From positions 4,597 through 57,511 of the forward strand of contig PLDW01000078.1 of the NCBI GenBank assembly GCA_003136315.1: a stretch of DNA of 52,915 bases. Direction: 5' to 3'. The notes under the pieces were generated by a model, which made no database searches, was not told the origin of the DNA, and worked only from the letters and a program-made list of their open reading frames with translations. This DNA comes from Gemmataceae bacterium. GTDB taxonomy: Bacteria; Planctomycetota; Planctomycetia; Gemmatales; Gemmataceae. Of this stretch, positions 1-7,817 are shown piece after piece. How positions within the stretch are numbered: position 1 is the first letter of the stretch; each line of letters opens with the position of its first letter. A program made the position numbers and the translations under genes.

Positions 1-60
1 CCGTTAGACCGATGCTTGCTCCGAGAATGAGATAGCCTCTACGGGTTCCTACATCAGACA
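1..60. repeat. Partial copy of a dispersed hairpin-plus-tail repeat
   Basis: The first 55 or so bases match the tail of the element at 3779-3835. Both begin CCGTTAGA, carry an identical 15-base core (GAATGAGATAGCCTC) at the same distance of 24 bases from the start, and continue with weaker similarity. The hairpin that precedes the tail in the other copy would lie outside the window. Both copies lie just beyond the stop codon of a minus-strand gene. Confidence 0.7.
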
Positions 61-87
61 CGAATCCAGTCGGACTGGGTCCATGTC

Positions 88-711
88 TCAGTCGTCTTTC
101 TTGCGGTTCAGTTTGATCCGGCAACCCGCTGCGGCCGAAGTCTCCGCGAGTTCGGGCTTCTGCCCGGTCAGCGCAGCGGCAACTGCGACTTCCAGGTGAT
201 TCAATTTCGCCTCGCCCGGCGGGGCCTTGTCATCCATCGCCCCAAGGTAGACCACCTTGCGGTCACGATCGAGGACGAAAAATTCGGGGGTGTAAGCGGC
301 ACCGTACTTCCGGGCGATCTCCTGGGTCGGATCATAGAGGTAGGGGAACGGGAATTTCTTTTTCCCGGCTCGCACCTTCATCGCCGGGAGAGCGTCGTCC
401 TTCCCGGTGTTCACGTTGATGGCGACCAGTCCCACCTTCGCGTCCGGCCCAGCGTGTTTGGTCGCAAACCCAATGATCCTGTCCTCATATCCCTCAGCAA
501 CTGGGCAACTGTTACACGTGAACACCACGACCACGACATCCTTCCCCTTGAAGTCGGCCAGGGCGTGCTTCGTCCCATCGGTTCCGTCCAGGTTATCCCA
601 GGCCGGGGCCGGGTCGCCGGGGCTCAGCGTCTTGTTGAACTTCCCAGCCTCCGCCGGGGCGGCGAGGGTTACCAGTAAAGCGATCACGGCGAGGCGGGTG
701 AGCAGTCTCAT
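88..711 (-). CDS. Secreted thioredoxin-fold redoxin (AhpC/TSA or TlpA-like)
   Basis: A 207-residue protein with a signal peptide (residues 1-22, hydrophobic core LAVIALLVTLAAPAEA) and a thioredoxin-like fold. The strand VVVVVFTCNSCPVAEGYEDR carries a C-x2-C-P pair at residues 66, 69 and 70, placed as in AhpC/TSA and TlpA proteins, followed by a cis-Pro-type segment (AAYTPEFFVLDRD). It is probably an exported thiol-disulphide protein; the substrate is unknown. The reading frame stays open far upstream, but the ATG at 711 is preferred because the signal peptide begins there and the upstream translation looks non-coding. The C-terminal KLNRKKDD tail is basic. A dispersed repeat tail lies just past its stop. 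Family assignment is good; exact role is unknown. Confidence 0.85.
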   Translation of the reverse strand: MRLLTRLAVIALLVTLAAPAEAGKFNKTLSPGDPAPAWDNLDGTDGTKHALADFKGKDVVVVVFTCNSCPVAEGYEDRIIGFATKHAGPDAKVGLVAINVNTGKDDALPAMKVRAGKKKFPFPYLYDPTQEIARKYGAAYTPEFFVLDRDRKVVYLGAMDDKAPPGEAKLNHLEVAVAAALTGQKPELAETSAAAGCRIKLNRKKDD

Positions 712-950
712 GAGCAGACCTCGGAGGATATCACGTCTCGGACCAGGGCGCGGAGCAAAGGCTATTAACAGTGGGATCTGCCCCAGTGGCAAGACCCACG
801 CAATTGGGTTGGGAGTCCCAGGTTGCTCGGCAGCCACAGTGCCAGGTGATCGAAATGCGAAGCCAGGGCGAGATTCGGCTTTGAAGAGCCTCAAACCAGG
901 TGGGACGGGTGGTAGAATAACGGACGGCAGCCGAGTCGGAGGGGGGCACC

Positions 951-1757
951 ATGCCGTCACCATTTCCCGGAATGAATCCGTACATCGAACAGCCTGCCGT
1001 GTGGCAGGACTTCCACGCACGGTTCATGACCCTCGCCGCTGAACGGATTGGCGATCAGGTCGAGCCACGTTACTATGTGAAGATCGAGGAACACATCTTC
1101 ATTCACGAATTGTCCGCCGATGAAAGGCGGCCGTTCGGACGACCCGACTTGTCCGTTCACCCCTTCGACTCATCCGCTCCGGTTGCGTCAGGGGAAGCGG
1201 CGGTGGCCGTCGCTCCCGCCACAGTCACCATGCCGACGGCGGTCGACGAAGTCGCACAACGCTTTCTGGAAATCCGAGACCGTCAGACACGGCAAGTCGT
1301 AACGGTGGTCGAATTGCTGAGCCCAGCAAACAAAGACCGGAACAGCGGTCGGGAGCAATATTGGAATAAAGCTCGCTTACTTGTCACCGCGACGCAAACG
1401 GGGTTCGTGGAGATCGACCTCCTCCGGGGTGGCCACCGAATCCCGTGGGCTGGCCTACCGACTTGCGACTATTACGCTCTCGTGAGTCGTTCGGCTGACC
1501 GGGCGCTGGATCCGGCAAGGGCCGATGTCTGGCCAGTTCGGCTCCGCGACCCGCTCCCGACAATCCCCATCCCCCTGCTCCCTGGCGAACCCGAGCCGAC
1601 CCTCGATCTCCAATCTCTCGTCCACCGGATCTACGACTCCGGGAGGTATCGCATGTTCATCTACGACACCCCACCAGAACCGCTACTCTCTCCCGCCGAG
1701 GCAGCCTGGGCGGTTCAGTTGCTTCACCCCGAGCCTGGGTCGTCCACGAGTGCATGA
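951..1757 (+). CDS. DUF4058 family protein
   Basis: A 268-residue protein opening with MPSPFPGMNPYIE, the characteristic start of the DUF4058 family, followed by WQDFHARFM and, in the middle, RQVVTVVELLSPANK and FVEIDLLRGG, which are also typical of that family. The role of the family is not known to me; it is abundant in Planctomycetes and Cyanobacteria. A run of Gs (GGAGGGGGG) four bases before the ATG is a strong ribosome binding site and fixes the start. There is no signal peptide, so it is probably cytoplasmic. It is followed 57 bases later by an epimerase-like gene on the same strand, but nothing shows that the two work together. Confidence 0.88.
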   Translation: MPSPFPGMNPYIEQPAVWQDFHARFMTLAAERIGDQVEPRYYVKIEEHIFIHELSADERRPFGRPDLSVHPFDSSAPVASGEAAVAVAPATVTMPTAVDEVAQRFLEIRDRQTRQVVTVVELLSPANKDRNSGREQYWNKARLLVTATQTGFVEIDLLRGGHRIPWAGLPTCDYYALVSRSADRALDPARADVWPVRLRDPLPTIPIPLLPGEPEPTLDLQSLVHRIYDSGRYRMFIYDTPPEPLLSPAEAAWAVQLLHPEPGSSTSA

Positions 1758-1814
1758 ATGCCTCGCCTCGCACCAACGGCGGGAAATTGGCCGCCCCCAC
1801 CATAAACTGACCGC

Positions 1815-2603
1815 ATGAGTACCCCCCAACGCATCCTCGTCACCGGCTCCGCTGGTCGTGTTGGCCGCGCTGTCGTGAAGGAACTGGTCGCCCGCGGGCA
1901 TATTGTCGTCGGGTACGACGTCCGCCCGACCCCCGGGCTCACCCCGGAACGATCGGTGACGGCCGGGCTCCTGGATGTCGAGGCCTTCCGCCACGCGGCA
2001 ACCGGCGTCGCCGCGATCATCCATCTTGCGGCCACACCGGACGATGCCCAGTTCCCTCGCGGCATCCCGCCGGATGACAGCGATAACTTCGTCGCCGAGT
2101 TGGTCCCGAACAATGTCGTCGGGCCGTACCACGTCATGGAGACTGCCCGAACGCTCGGCATTCCGCGGGTGATTCTGGCCAGTACCGGACAGGTGATTGA
2201 TGGGCATCTGCGAGCGGATAACATCCCGGTAACCCCGGATGTGCCGTACCGCCCACGGTATCTCTACGCCTGCACGAAGGTGTTCCTCGAAGCTCTCGGG
2301 CAGGTGTACGCGAAGCAGCACGGAATCGCGATTCTGGCGGTCCGGCTCGGCTGGTGTCCACGGGATCTGGGCCAAGTTACCGAGATTGCGGGCGGGGAAC
2401 TGTTCCAGGATGTGTACCTGAGCCCCGGAGATGCTGGCCGGTTCTTCGCTGCGACCGTCGAGGTCGAAACGCTCCCGCCATTCTCCGTTGTCTTCGCCAC
2501 CAGCCGTCACCTCCACCGGTTGCGGTACGACCTGAGCGAATCGCACCGTATCCTCGGTTGGGCTCCCGAGGATCAGTGGCCGACAGGCAGTACCGCGTGG
2601 TGA
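1815..2603 (+). CDS. NAD(P)-dependent epimerase/dehydratase, extended SDR family
   Basis: A 262-residue extended short-chain dehydrogenase. The N-terminal Rossmann motif is ILVTGSAGRVGRAVV (G-x2-G-x2-G, residues about 10-16), followed by an acidic residue after the second strand (GYDVRP) that suggests NAD. The catalytic pair is in YLYACTKVF (Y-x3-K). A conserved IIHLAATPD segment follows beta-4. Such enzymes act on sugar nucleotides or related uronates; the C-terminal half (AVRLGWCPRD, then a FVVF-like strand and LGWAP) resembles NAD-dependent uronate dehydrogenases and small epimerases. The substrate cannot be assigned. The gene lies between DUF4058 and an ADP-ribosylglycohydrolase on the same strand, with a 53-base gap to the latter, so co-transcription is possible. 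Confidence 0.85.
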   Translation: MSTPQRILVTGSAGRVGRAVVKELVARGHIVVGYDVRPTPGLTPERSVTAGLLDVEAFRHAATGVAAIIHLAATPDDAQFPRGIPPDDSDNFVAELVPNNVVGPYHVMETARTLGIPRVILASTGQVIDGHLRADNIPVTPDVPYRPRYLYACTKVFLEALGQVYAKQHGIAILAVRLGWCPRDLGQVTEIAGGELFQDVYLSPGDAGRFFAATVEVETLPPFSVVFATSRHLHRLRYDLSESHRILGWAPEDQWPTGSTAW

Positions 2604-2656
2604 CAGATCGATTCAAGGGATTAACGTCACGAAGCTCCAGCTGTCCAGGTGGACTA

Positions 2657-3646
2657 ATGGCATACGACACACTGCCCCCCGACCACGACGAGCGCATGGA
2701 CCGGGCGCGGCTCGCCCTGCATGGCCTGTCCGTCGGCGACGCCCTTGGCGAAACCTGCTTCCGCCCGGAAAACTGGGACGCCCTTCTCGACGACGCCCGC
2801 GCAACCGCCCGTGGTCCGTGGCGATACACCGACGACACCGAAATGGCCCTCGCGATTCACGAGGTGCTCGATCGGCACGGACGGATCGATCAGGACGATC
2901 TCGCGGCCACGTTCGCCCGGCGGTTCGTGGCAAACCCGACGCGCGGGTACGGTGGGGGAGCGTTCCGACTGCTCGGAAACATCGCGGCCGGAGCCGACTG
3001 GCGAACCGCGGCGGAGATTCTGTTCAACGGTGGCTCCTTCGGAAACGGCTCGGCGATGCGGGTCGCGCCGGTGGCCGGATACTTCGCTGCGGACGACCTG
3101 GGGCGGGTGGCGGAACAGGCCGCGCTGTCGGCAGCGGTCACGCACGCGCATCCGGAAGGGATCGCGGGCGGAATCGCGGCGGCCATCGCCGGGGCGTACG
3201 CCTGGCAGAACCGTGATCGACGCGCCGACCCGCGAGTAAAGCGGGGGCTGTTCGATGCGGTACTCGCTCACACCCCGGCGGGCGAGGTTCGGAGCGGGAT
3301 CGAGCTGGCATCGACGCTGGCAATTGCGATCCCGTCTCAGCCCGAGGTTCGGCTCCTCGACTACGGGGCCGGAACGACTCCGTTCGATATGTCGATGGAG
3401 CCCATCGTCCGGGCGCTGGGGAATGGCAGTCGGGTGGTGTGCCAGGACACCGTGCCGTTCTGCCTGTGGGTCGCGTCACGATACCTGGACGACTACCAAA
3501 CCGCTATCGTGCAAACGATCCGCGGGTACGGGGACATCGACACGACCGCCGCAATCGTCGGCGGGATCGTGGCCCTGGCAGTCGGCCCGGAGGGCATCCC
3601 CGCAGATTGGCTGGACGATCGGGAGCCGCTCCAGTTGCGGTCATAG
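2657..3646 (+). CDS. ADP-ribosylglycohydrolase family protein
   Basis: A 329-residue ADP-ribosylglycohydrolase (DraG/ARH3-like fold). The two metal-binding clusters are present: YTDDTEMALAI (T58-D59-D60) near the N-terminus and GYGDIDTTAAIVGG (D293-x-D295-T296) near the C-terminus. The start GDALGETCF and the GNGSAMRVAPV segment are also family hallmarks. The two Mg ions these residues bind would position ADP-ribose for hydrolytic removal from a protein, nucleic acid or small molecule; the real substrate is unknown. The frame is open from 2354, but that part overlaps the epimerase gene; the ATG at 2657 fits the family start and has GGTGGA upstream. It ends just before a large hairpin that probably terminates transcription. 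Confidence 0.9.
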   Translation: MAYDTLPPDHDERMDRARLALHGLSVGDALGETCFRPENWDALLDDARATARGPWRYTDDTEMALAIHEVLDRHGRIDQDDLAATFARRFVANPTRGYGGGAFRLLGNIAAGADWRTAAEILFNGGSFGNGSAMRVAPVAGYFAADDLGRVAEQAALSAAVTHAHPEGIAGGIAAAIAGAYAWQNRDRRADPRVKRGLFDAVLAHTPAGEVRSGIELASTLAIAIPSQPEVRLLDYGAGTTPFDMSMEPIVRALGNGSRVVCQDTVPFCLWVASRYLDDYQTAIVQTIRGYGDIDTTAAIVGGIVALAVGPEGIPADWLDDREPLQLRS

Positions 3647-3720
3647 GGAAGCGATGGTCGACTGATGGAGGAAGCCGTTGAGGCTGTCGCATCTGCAGAA
3701 AGACGATGAGTCGTATAAAT

Positions 3721-3835
3721 GGGAGAGCGAGGCTCCTGCCGAGCTGTAACACTCACGCTCGGCAGGAGCCTCGCCCTCCCGTTAGATCGATAATGGCTCT
3801 CGGAATGAGATAGCCTCACCTGGCTCCTGTATTAC
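3721..3835. repeat. Long hairpin plus conserved tail; likely bidirectional terminator and dispersed repeat
   Basis: Arms at 3721-3744 and 3757-3780 are reverse complements over 24 bases with one mismatch and enclose a 12-base loop. The arm core reads GAGGCTCCTGCCGAG. A tail at 3779-3835 matches bases 1-56 of the window, including the identical core GAATGAGATAGCCTC. The element fills the gap between two convergent genes (ADP-ribosylglycohydrolase and PHP hydrolase) and reaches to within 7 bases of the latter's stop codon. Confidence 0.8.
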
Positions 3836-3841
3836 CCCTTG

Positions 3842-5170
3842 TTATGGCAGCACCGGCTGCGTCCAGGCGACTTCCACATCCCCCCGAGCGTAAGGGTTTG
3901 GGTGTAGTTTCGAGGAGGTCACTTTCGCCCGAACGTACAACTCCTTCCCGGTTAGGATGTAGCTCGGCTGGAGTTCGGTCGATTCGGCAACCACTTTCCC
4001 CACTTCGGACGAATACGCACCGGTCACCGGGAGCGGGTTCCCGTCCTTGTCGAGCCTCGGCTCTGCATCGAGTCGTGCGTCCTTCATTGTGGCCACGAAC
4101 TGGGTGCGGTACGTCACACCGGGTTCGGCCCGGATGGCAAGTCGATACTCGGCACCGTGTCGTGCCACCTCGTCGAGAACAACCCCGGTTGTGGCATAGA
4201 AGTCGCCAGCCTCGATCCCGCGGACAATCGCCTCCGCGCTCAGGTGGGGGGCCTTCACCATCACCCAGCCGCGGCCAGGGTTCACCTTCCCGGCTCCCCA
4301 CTCGTGATACCCGTGGGCATCGTCCGTCGCGAGCCCGTACACGATCGGGAGTTGGTGCAACCCGAGCCGGAGTGCGAGCGTGATATCCCAGACACGCTCG
4401 CTGCTTGCGTGGAGTGCGTCGCCATAGTTACGGACTCCGGGGTGGCCGTTGAACACCTCGAAGAACCGCAACTCGTCCGCAAGTAGCATCTCCTCCGCCC
4501 GCACTCCCCAACCGAAATTGGGGTGATTCAAGAAGGCAATTGCCAGCCGCCCGGTCTTCGTCCGCTGGTCCGACACTTGCCGCAGGTTCACGCGGATGGT
4601 TTCGATCGCATCTTTGCCATCGAGCGGTTTGATTGAGTCGCGGAGGTTGATCCCATTGATGTGAATCGGTCGTTTGGCGAAACTGTGGGTGATCTCTTCG
4701 GCCGGGATCAGCAGAAACTCGCCGGGGACTTCCAGAAGGCTGCGGAACTCGGAGAGGGGCTTGAGCCGGACCTGCTTCTTTCCGTCCTTCTCGCGAGTCT
4801 CGACCCACCGCGTACCGAACCGCGCAGCATACTTCGTCAGCGCCCGCCCGCGAGTGGCGTTCGCATCCGCAGACACCCACTTCTCGCCTTCAGCGATGAC
4901 GTTATGATCGGTGAGGGCGAGGAACTGATACCCGTGTTGCTTGTACCAGTCGGCGATCATATCGGGGAAATCGTCGCCGTCGCTCCAGAGCGAGTGCGTG
5001 TGCAGATTCCCTTTCCAGTAGTGCGCGGGTGCGGTGGCGACTGGCAGTGGAGGCGGTGGGGTGATGTCCCGAGGAGGCGGTGCGATTCCGGGTTGCTGCC
5101 AGCCGAGAGCCGCAGCGAACATCCCCAGACAGATCAGACCGGCGGCGAGGGGGCGAAAGGCAGACGACAT
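3842..5170 (-). CDS. Secreted PHP-type metal-dependent hydrolase (CehA/McbA-like)
   Basis: A 442-residue protein with a signal peptide (residues 1-24) and a Pro-rich linker, followed by a PHP phosphoesterase domain. Metal ligands are visible in NLHTHSLWSDGDD (about residues 55-67), in FLALTDHN, in the FLNHPNFGW strand, and in GLATDDAHGYHEW towards the C-terminus. These are the motifs of CehA/McbA-family metallohydrolases, which cleave phosphoester or carbamate bonds; here the export signal suggests a periplasmic role. The C-terminal 90 residues form a beta-rich domain after the ATTGV segment common in this family. The frame is open to 5368, but the ATG at 5170 begins the signal peptide and is preferred. 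The substrate is not known. Confidence 0.87.
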   Translation of the reverse strand: MSSAFRPLAAGLICLGMFAAALGWQQPGIAPPPRDITPPPPLPVATAPAHYWKGNLHTHSLWSDGDDFPDMIADWYKQHGYQFLALTDHNVIAEGEKWVSADANATRGRALTKYAARFGTRWVETREKDGKKQVRLKPLSEFRSLLEVPGEFLLIPAEEITHSFAKRPIHINGINLRDSIKPLDGKDAIETIRVNLRQVSDQRTKTGRLAIAFLNHPNFGWGVRAEEMLLADELRFFEVFNGHPGVRNYGDALHASSERVWDITLALRLGLHQLPIVYGLATDDAHGYHEWGAGKVNPGRGWVMVKAPHLSAEAIVRGIEAGDFYATTGVVLDEVARHGAEYRLAIRAEPGVTYRTQFVATMKDARLDAEPRLDKDGNPLPVTGAYSSEVGKVVAESTELQPSYILTGKELYVRAKVTSSKLHPNPYARGDVEVAWTQPVLP

Positions 5171-5318
5171 CGGCACCTCGGGTCGGAACAAGAACGTATG
5201 GGGGTAGGGGCGATGGAGTTGGCCCGCGGGTTGCAGGGTTGAACAGGGCCGGGCCGTGAGCCGTGATTGTACCCGGCGGACCCGACGGTTCTTGTGAAAA
5301 GCTGTGGAGGTGCCACAA

Positions 5319-5834
5319 ATGTTCTGGCTTACCCGTCCGTGTCCCCCGTGGGCGGTCTCGACGGCCATTCTTCTGGCCCGAGTCGTCGTCGGGGTTGCGT
5401 TCGTACTCCACGGCTGGCCGAAGATTCAGAACCCGACTGGGTGGATGAACACAATGGGGGCAGAGAACCCCCCTTCGGGGACACTCCAGGCGGTCGCGGC
5501 GGGAATCGAGGTCGGTGGCGGGGCGCTGCTGGTAATCGGGTTGCTGACTCGGGTTTCGGCGGTGGCGCTGGCTGCGCAGATGATCGCTGCGCTGGTGCTG
5601 GTTCACATCCCGCACGGTGACCAGTTCGTTGCTCACCCGGGTCAACCCAGCGCGGAACTGGCCTGCGTCTACCTGGCAGTGACAATTCTCATATCAGCCG
5701 TCGGACCGGGGGCGTGTTCGGTGGATACGATTCTCTTCGATCGCTCCTCTCGTGGTCGTCGGGTGACCACGGGTCGTGTGTCGGCGGACTCGCTCCCTGT
5801 CACGTCTCCATCAAGAGCCGGAGTGGGTCGCTGA
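5319..5834 (+). CDS. DoxX family membrane protein
   Basis: A 171-residue integral membrane protein of the DoxX/SURF4 type with about four transmembrane helices. Typical features are ILLARVVVGVAFVLHGWPKI in helix 1, IEVGGGALLVIGLLTR in helix 2, and a PSAELACVYLAVTIL helix near the end. These proteins are small quinone/respiration-associated or redox-stress membrane proteins; the exact role is usually unknown. The ATG at 5319 is chosen over the in-frame GTG at 5304 because GGAGG lies at 5306-5310, eight bases before it. The gene ends 35 bases inside the 3' end of the convergent pyruvate dehydrogenase E2 gene, so the two transcripts overlap in antisense. Confidence 0.85.
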   Translation: MFWLTRPCPPWAVSTAILLARVVVGVAFVLHGWPKIQNPTGWMNTMGAENPPSGTLQAVAAGIEVGGGALLVIGLLTRVSAVALAAQMIAALVLVHIPHGDQFVAHPGQPSAELACVYLAVTILISAVGPGACSVDTILFDRSSRGRRVTTGRVSADSLPVTSPSRAGVGR

Positions 5835-7458
5835 AGAGTTGTACAAGCCGGGCGGTGAAGCGGGCTCCATCGGCCCCATCGATCACCCGATGGTCGTATG
5901 TCAGGCTCAGCGGAAGCATCAGGCGGGGGACGATCTGCCCGTCCTTCACCACCGGTTGGAGGTTCGATCGCGACATCCCGAGGATCGCGACTTCCGGGTA
6001 ATTCACGATCGGGGTGAAGCTCGTCCCACCGATCCCTCCGAGGTTCGTAATGGTGAACGAGCCGCCCCGCATCTCTTCGATCCCGAGCTTCCCGGTCCGG
6101 GCTTTCTCGGCCAGCGCTCCCACTTCCGCCGCCAGATCGCGGATGCTCTTCTTATCCGCATCCCGGATCACCGGGACAACCAGCCCTCGCTCAGTGTCGA
6201 CCGCGATCCCAACGTGATAGTATTTCTTCAGCACCAACTCACCGGCGTTCATATCGTAACTACTGTTGAAGTTGGGAAACTCCCGTAGCGCTGCGACACA
6301 CGCCTTGATGGCCAGAACCGTCATTGTGATCTTCGGCGACCCTTTCGGCTGGACATCGACAATTCGCTTCCGACCGGCCTCCAGGTCGGTGATATCGGCC
6401 AGGTCGTTCTGGGTGACCATTGGCATGGTCCGCCAGGCGACGGTCAGATTTCGAGCGATCGTCTGGCGGATGTTCGAGACCGGCTTCTTCTCGACCTCGC
6501 CAAACTTCGAGAAGTCCGGGAGCGGGGGGATGGTGTAGGCGGTGGCGACGGTGAAGTTCGGCCCAAGGTCCGGACCGGTCGGCTTTTTCGCTTTCTGCCG
6601 CTCATCCTTGACGAACGTCTTCACATCATCGAGCGTGACCCGACCGCCGCGGCCTGACCCCTTGAGTTCCCCCAGCCCGACTCCGAGTTCCCGGGCCAGC
6701 CGCCGCGTGGCCGGGCCGGCAGGGATGAGTTCCTTCTCCTTGGTCGCCACTCCGTTCCCATTCGCTGACACAGCCGGGGCTGTCGCGACCGGGGCTGTCG
6801 CAACCGGCCGCCGATTCTCGGCAGGGGCGGAGGTTGTGGCTGGCGGTGGGGAAGCGGGGAGAGGGGCCTTCGGTGCCAACCCGCCGGTCAGTGTCAGGAG
6901 CGGAGCACCGATCGCGGCCTTGTCTCCCGGTTTGACGTGGACCTGTTCGACTGTCCCGGCAGCTTCGGATTCGATCTCCATCGCGGCCTTGTCTGTCTCC
7001 ACGCCGACGACTCGTTGGCCGATCTTGACCACATCGCCCGGCTTGACCAGGACGGCCGTCACAGTCGCAGCGTCGATCCCCTCGCCCAGACTGGGTAGCC
7101 GAAACTCGAACTTGGACACGCTGGACGGTGTACTCACGGGCGGGACCGGCGCAGCCGCCGGTGGTGTGGCGGGGGCAGCCTTCCGTTCACCAGAAGGTGC
7201 GGCGGGTTTCGGTGCTGCCGACTTCCCGGCGGCGGCCAACCGCAGCACCAGCCCACCAACGAGAATCTTGTCCCCAGGTTTGACCAGCAAGGCCTCGACC
7301 GTACCGGCGATGTCGGCCTCGATTTCCATCGCGGCCTTGTCCGTCTCGACAGAAATCACGTTCTGCCCGGCCGACACGACATCTCCGGGCTTCACCAACA
7401 CCGCTGTCACGGTAGCCGAATCGATGCCTTCGCCAAGATTGGGCAGGCGGAAATCCAT
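5800..7458 (-). CDS. aceF: Dihydrolipoyl acetyltransferase (pyruvate dehydrogenase E2)
   Basis: A 552-residue E2 with all expected domains: two lipoyl domains (residues 2-75 and 116-190), each with ETDKAAMEIE in which the lysine (K41 and K157) carries lipoate; Pro/Ala-rich hinges; a peripheral subunit-binding domain (about 240-280, PATRRLARELGV...GSGRGGRVTLDD); and the catalytic acetyltransferase domain (about 325-552) with the DHRVIDG motif at residues 522-528 supplying the active-site His and Asp. It moves acetyl groups from E1 to CoA in the pyruvate dehydrogenase complex. It lies downstream of the E1 gene on the same strand, but a 359-base repeat-bearing gap separates them. No dihydrolipoamide dehydrogenase is present in the window. 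Confidence 0.95.
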   Translation of the reverse strand: MDFRLPNLGEGIDSATVTAVLVKPGDVVSAGQNVISVETDKAAMEIEADIAGTVEALLVKPGDKILVGGLVLRLAAAGKSAAPKPAAPSGERKAAPATPPAAAPVPPVSTPSSVSKFEFRLPSLGEGIDAATVTAVLVKPGDVVKIGQRVVGVETDKAAMEIESEAAGTVEQVHVKPGDKAAIGAPLLTLTGGLAPKAPLPASPPPATTSAPAENRRPVATAPVATAPAVSANGNGVATKEKELIPAGPATRRLARELGVGLGELKGSGRGGRVTLDDVKTFVKDERQKAKKPTGPDLGPNFTVATAYTIPPLPDFSKFGEVEKKPVSNIRQTIARNLTVAWRTMPMVTQNDLADITDLEAGRKRIVDVQPKGSPKITMTVLAIKACVAALREFPNFNSSYDMNAGELVLKKYYHVGIAVDTERGLVVPVIRDADKKSIRDLAAEVGALAEKARTGKLGIEEMRGGSFTITNLGGIGGTSFTPIVNYPEVAILGMSRSNLQPVVKDGQIVPRLMLPLSLTYDHRVIDGADGARFTARLVQLFSDPLRLLMET

Positions 7459-7522
7459 GAGTCACTCCGGCTAGCTGGTAGCCAAACCTGGTATTCCAAT
7501 CAGGATTGCGTTCCCGTCACCC

Positions 7523-7578
7523 CGACCCCGGAGGGGTCGTAGCGATTAGCCGGTGGTTGAGCGCAGCTCCACCACCGG
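7523..7578 (+). repeat. Two-hairpin dispersed repeat, copy A
   Basis: The unit consists of a self-complementary block (CGACCCCGGAGGGGTCG), an AGCGATTAG spacer and a second inverted block (CCGGTGGT at the start, ACCACCGG at the end). A near-identical inverted copy lies at 7679-7735 and a third copy at 27273-27328. Confidence 0.85.
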
Positions 7579-7678
7579 TTTGCGGGAGCAACCACCTTAA
7601 ACCACACACCCTCCGCCTCCCCAGGTTTGTGCTGCTCGGGAGGGTGTCCGTGTTTGCGTCATTGTCTTCGCTCCGCCG

Positions 7679-7735
7679 CCGGTGGTGTCGCTGCGCTCAA
7701 CCACCGGCTAATCGCTGCGACCCCTGCCGGGGTCG
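7679..7735 (-). repeat. Two-hairpin dispersed repeat, copy B (inverted)
   Basis: The reverse complement matches copy A with only a few differences, including one extra base in the first hairpin loop. It lies 100 bases from copy A in opposite orientation, so copies A and B could pair with each other in the transcript. Confidence 0.85.
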
Positions 7736-7817
7736 TTCTGTGCTCCCGAATTCCTCACTCCGGTCGCCTTCGCAGAACCGGCTATTCTGACTTGGACGGA
7801 GTGCCAGTAGCGACCCA

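Larger units (their letters stand above)
7459..7817. other. Non-coding gap between E1 and E2 genes, filled by repeats
   Basis: No convincing gene. The gap contains two inverted copies of a 56-57-base two-hairpin repeat (7523-7578 and 7679-7735) facing each other, with about 100 bases of unremarkable sequence between them. Paired, the two copies would make a long stem. Confidence 0.7.
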
